From NCBI GenBank assembly GCA_015062635.1, contig SUUF01000008.1, positions 16,451-23,732 of the forward strand: 7,282 nt of DNA. The letters are read 5' to 3'. Made by a program: the position numbers and the translations under genes. The notes under the pieces were generated by a model. The model was given only the letters and a program-made list of their open reading frames with translations, was not told the origin of the DNA and searched no databases. This DNA comes from Coriobacteriaceae bacterium. Lineage in GTDB: Bacteria > Actinomycetota > Coriobacteriia > Coriobacteriales > Eggerthellaceae. How positions within the stretch are numbered: the stretch's first letter is position 1; each line of letters begins with the position of its first letter. This document shows, piece by piece, positions 4,875-7,282 of the stretch.

Positions 4875-7061
4875 ATGGCAGACATCGAATTGCTGAGCCG
4901 GGCCATCGCGCACGACCCGTGCCGTAAACGGTACCGCACGCCCGTCGGCGCCGTCACCACCGGCGTGCCCGTCTCGGTTCGCCTGTGGATAGACGAGCCG
5001 TTGCGGCATCTCGTGGAATCGGCGACGCTGCTGGTGGGAAGGGCGTCCCATGTCGACGCCTCGATTGCCTGGGAAAGCCGGCCGATGTGGCCGGATGAAA
5101 TCGGGTTCTCGGGCGCGATACCGCCCGAACGCGAGCCTCGCGTGCTGTTCTACCTGTTCGAGCTCGAGCTCGATGACGGCACCCCCGCATTCTACGTCCC
5201 GTGCGCCGATGGGCGTTCCACCGCTGGCGAGCTCGTGCTGCCCGGCCGAGACGGACAGCTCAGCGATCGCGGATGGCATCCCGCCGATTGGAAGCTCGAT
5301 GCGCGCCCGCGGGGCGATTTCGGGCTGCCGGGCATCGCGCCGGGGTTCCAGGTCACCGTGTACGACCCCGCGTTCCAGACGCCCGATTGGTTCGAGGGCG
5401 TCGTGATGTACCAGGTGTTTCCCGACCGTTTCGCCCGGGGCGCCGACGGCGTGCGTAAGGCGGGCCTCGCCTACCACGAGCGCATGGGGCGCACCGTGCG
5501 CCTGCATGGCGAATGGAACGGACCGGTGGAATGGCGCGCGCCCTTCCCCTTGAACGAGCAGTTCGACAGCGCCGACCTCACCGCCGCCATGGCGGCATAC
5601 GACCCGGTCGATTTCTTCGGGGGAACGCTCAACGGCATCCGCGAGAAGATTCCCTACCTGGCGTCGCTCGGCGTGGAGGTGCTGTATCTGAACCCCATTT
5701 TCGAGGCGCGTTCGAACCACCGCTACGACACAGCCGACTACGAGCATATCGAACCCCTGCTGGGCACCGATGACGATTTCAAACTCCTTGCGAAACGGGC
5801 TGGCGAATACGGCATCCACATAGTGCTCGACGCCGTGCTCTCGCACACGGGCGTCGATAGCCGGTATTTCAACGGCAACAGCACCTACATCGGCGCCGGC
5901 GCCGCGCAAGGCGCGCATTCCCCATTCAGGAGCTGGTACGACTTCGACAACCCCAACGGCACGAAAGCACCCTACCGCTGCTGGTGGGGAGACCCCACGC
6001 TGCCCGAGGTGAACGAGCACGATCGCTCGTGGCAGCGCTACATCCTGGGCCGCGCCGCCATCGGCGAGAATCCCGAGGACGCCAAGCCGGGAGAACTCGA
6101 CGGCATCCTGCCCCATTGGCTTGAGGAAGGTGCGAGCGGCTACCGTCTCGACGTGGCCGACGAGCTGCCCGATGACATCCTGCAGGCCATCCGCCGTTCC
6201 GTGAAGGGAACAGACCCCGACGCCCCGATCATCGGCGAGGTATGGGAAGACGCGACCAACAAGGTGAGCTACGGCAACTGGCGCACCTATGCCCTCGGGC
6301 GTTCGCTCGACTCGGTGATGAATTACCCGCTGCGCTCCGCGCTCATCGGCTTCGGGCTGGACAACCTCGATGCGCACCAGCTGTGCGCCTTCCTGCTCAC
6401 GCAGAAATCGCATTACCCGCAGCCGCTCTACCGGTGCCTGATGAACCTGATGTCATCGCATGACGTGGAACGCCAGCGAAGCATCCTCGCACTCGACGGA
6501 CCCCTGAAGCACGAGACCCGTCGCCGCCAGATGCTCCTTGCGCGCGGCATCTCGGCGATTCAGGATGCGCGTGCGGCGGCAATGCAGGCGCTGCTGGCCG
6601 CCATCCTGTATGCGCTGCCAGGAAACCCCTGCCTGTACTATGGCGACGAGCGGGGCATGCAAGGCGGCGGCGACCCCTTCTGCCGGGCAACCTTCCCCTG
6701 GGACATCACGAGCCGCACCGACTGTGGAATCGACCTCACCGACTGGTACCGCCAGCTGGGCGCGCTGCGCACCGGCGACCCGCTGCTGCGCACGGGCGAC
6801 CTGGCCTGCTGCGCCCCCGACGCCGATGTGGTCGTGATCATACGCCACGACGGAAAGCGCGGGTTCTTCGCAGTCGTGAACCGTTCCGACGAGAACAAGT
6901 CGGTTGCATTCGACGCCACCTACCTCATCGGCGATCAAGCGAGCCACTGGATTCCCCAACCATGGTGGAGCTCGGCATCCAACCTCGACGACCCCCACAA
7001 CGAGGGAGGGGTCATCTCTCTGTCAAGCCCCGCTTATTCCGCCGCGTACTTCCTCTGCTAG
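4875..7061 (+). CDS. GH13 alpha-glucan hydrolase (neopullulanase-like)
   Basis: This is a 728-residue alpha-amylase superfamily enzyme, likely acting on maltodextrins or glycogen branches inside the cell, as there is no signal peptide or anchor. Residues about 15-125 look like a beta-sandwich N domain (CBM34-like, inferred). The barrel starts near FEGVVMYQVFPDRFARG (173-189). YLNPIFEARSNHRYDTADY (271-289) is typical of the neopullulanase/cyclomaltodextrinase group. The conserved regions are DAVLSHTG (319-326), GYRLDVADE with nucleophile Asp426, IIGEVWED with acid/base Glu455, and MSSHDVER with Asp530. YYGDERGMQGGGDPFCR (588-604) follows. Region I has Ser323 where Asn is usual; I recall this in related anaerobe enzymes. 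A C-terminal beta domain fills residues about 635-728. It converges on a glucan phosphorylase, which suggests joint glucan breakdown. Exact bond specificity (alpha-1,4 or alpha-1,6) cannot be fixed. Confidence 0.92.
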   Translation: MADIELLSRAIAHDPCRKRYRTPVGAVTTGVPVSVRLWIDEPLRHLVESATLLVGRASHVDASIAWESRPMWPDEIGFSGAIPPEREPRVLFYLFELELDDGTPAFYVPCADGRSTAGELVLPGRDGQLSDRGWHPADWKLDARPRGDFGLPGIAPGFQVTVYDPAFQTPDWFEGVVMYQVFPDRFARGADGVRKAGLAYHERMGRTVRLHGEWNGPVEWRAPFPLNEQFDSADLTAAMAAYDPVDFFGGTLNGIREKIPYLASLGVEVLYLNPIFEARSNHRYDTADYEHIEPLLGTDDDFKLLAKRAGEYGIHIVLDAVLSHTGVDSRYFNGNSTYIGAGAAQGAHSPFRSWYDFDNPNGTKAPYRCWWGDPTLPEVNEHDRSWQRYILGRAAIGENPEDAKPGELDGILPHWLEEGASGYRLDVADELPDDILQAIRRSVKGTDPDAPIIGEVWEDATNKVSYGNWRTYALGRSLDSVMNYPLRSALIGFGLDNLDAHQLCAFLLTQKSHYPQPLYRCLMNLMSSHDVERQRSILALDGPLKHETRRRQMLLARGISAIQDARAAAMQALLAAILYALPGNPCLYYGDERGMQGGGDPFCRATFPWDITSRTDCGIDLTDWYRQLGALRTGDPLLRTGDLACCAPDADVVVIIRHDGKRGFFAVVNRSDENKSVAFDATYLIGDQASHWIPQPWWSSASNLDDPHNEGGVISLSSPAYSAAYFLC

Positions 7062-7108
7062 CCGCGCACCGACGCCGGCGCCATGCACTCATGTTCCCGT
7101 ACGGGCAC

Positions 7109-7137
7109 AAAAAAACGAGGCGGCCCGAAGCCGCCCC
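7109..7137 (-). terminator. Strong terminator of the phosphorylase gene
   Basis: An 8-bp GC stem (7117-7124 with 7130-7137, one G-U pair) with a TTCGG loop is followed on the minus strand by CG and seven T residues. It lies 26 bases past the minus-strand stop codon. On the plus strand there is no T-run, so it would stop GH13 transcripts less well, although I see no other terminator for that gene in the 55 bases from 7062 to the stem. Confidence 0.9.
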
Positions 7138-7163
7138 GCCATTCGCAGGTCTTCCCCGTCGGC

Positions 7164-7282
7164 TTACAGGTGCCAGATGAGGTCGTTGTAGTCTTCGATG
7201 GTGCGGTCGGAGCTGAAATATCCGGCCTTCGCCGTGTTCACGATGGCGCTCGACAGCCAGCGGTCGCGGTCGAGGTACGCGC
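7164..7282 (-). CDS. glgP: Glycogen/alpha-glucan phosphorylase, C-terminal end only
   Basis: Only the last 38 residues and the TAA stop are in the window; the gene continues past the right edge. They read AYLDRDRWLSSAIVNTAKAG and then YFSSDRTIEDYNDLIWHL. The ending G.FSSDRTI..Y...IW is the hallmark C-terminus of GT35 glycogen, starch and maltodextrin phosphorylases, usually preceded by a Y.D...W segment as here. The enzyme uses PLP and phosphate to release glucose-1-phosphate from the non-reducing ends of alpha-1,4-glucans. The PLP lysine and active site lie outside the window. It cannot be told here whether glycogen (GlgP) or maltodextrin (MalP) is the substrate. The neighbouring convergent GH13 gene fits the same pathway. 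Confidence 0.85.
   Translation of the reverse strand, partial: AYLDRDRWLSSAIVNTAKAGYFSSDRTIEDYNDLIWHL

Noticed and set aside
4830..6413. A 527-codon minus-strand ORF opposite the GH13 gene
   Set aside because: It mirrors the codon bias of the GH13 coding strand and shows no family motif.

Overview
The window is a gene-dense bacterial chromosome segment with high GC content and strong third-position GC bias. The protein sequences resemble those of anaerobic Actinomycetota, most likely class Coriobacteriia (Eggerthella/Slackia/Collinsella-like). That assignment is inferred from remembered family resemblance and codon bias, not from a search. It looks like core metabolic chromosome: there is no tRNA, rRNA, CRISPR array, insertion sequence or phage gene.

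Layout, left to right. (1) Minus strand, 42-1556: IMP dehydrogenase (guaB), which commits purines to GMP synthesis. It belongs to the divergent clade typified by the Tritrichomonas foetus enzyme. (2) A perfect 15-bp stem terminator at 1609-1643. (3) Minus strand, 1686-1928: an 80-residue soluble protein of unknown function, with its own ribosome binding site, a probable promoter and a terminator on each side. (4) Minus strand, 2078-3115: branched-chain amino acid aminotransferase (ilvE). It probably starts at a TTG codon and is followed by a strong terminator (2028-2061). (5) A 136-bp gap (3116-3251) with a terminator-like hairpin, a second hairpin with competing pairings, and a very short upstream ORF that runs through the ilvE ribosome binding site. 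(6) Minus strand, 3252-4667: an M18 zinc aminopeptidase. (7) A 207-bp divergent promoter region (4668-4874). (8) Plus strand, 4875-7061: a cytoplasmic GH13 alpha-glucan hydrolase. (9) A convergent intergenic region with a strong minus-strand terminator (7109-7137). (10) Minus strand, 7164 to the window edge: the last 38 residues of a glycogen/alpha-glucan phosphorylase.

Functionally, the right end is an alpha-glucan (glycogen or maltodextrin) utilisation pair: the GH13 enzyme shortens or debranches oligosaccharides and the phosphorylase releases glucose-1-phosphate. The aminopeptidase and the aminotransferase both concern amino-acid turnover, while IMP dehydrogenase stands alone. Nearly every gene has its own terminator, so the minus-strand genes look like separate transcription units rather than one operon.

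I found no clear new multi-gene system. The points most worth a second look are the trichomonad-type IMP dehydrogenase, with active-site numbering that matches the parasite enzyme, the insulated 80-residue orphan gene, and the foldable leader in front of ilvE. Very long ORFs antisense to guaB, ilvE, the aminopeptidase and the GH13 gene are judged to be artefacts of GC-rich codon bias.
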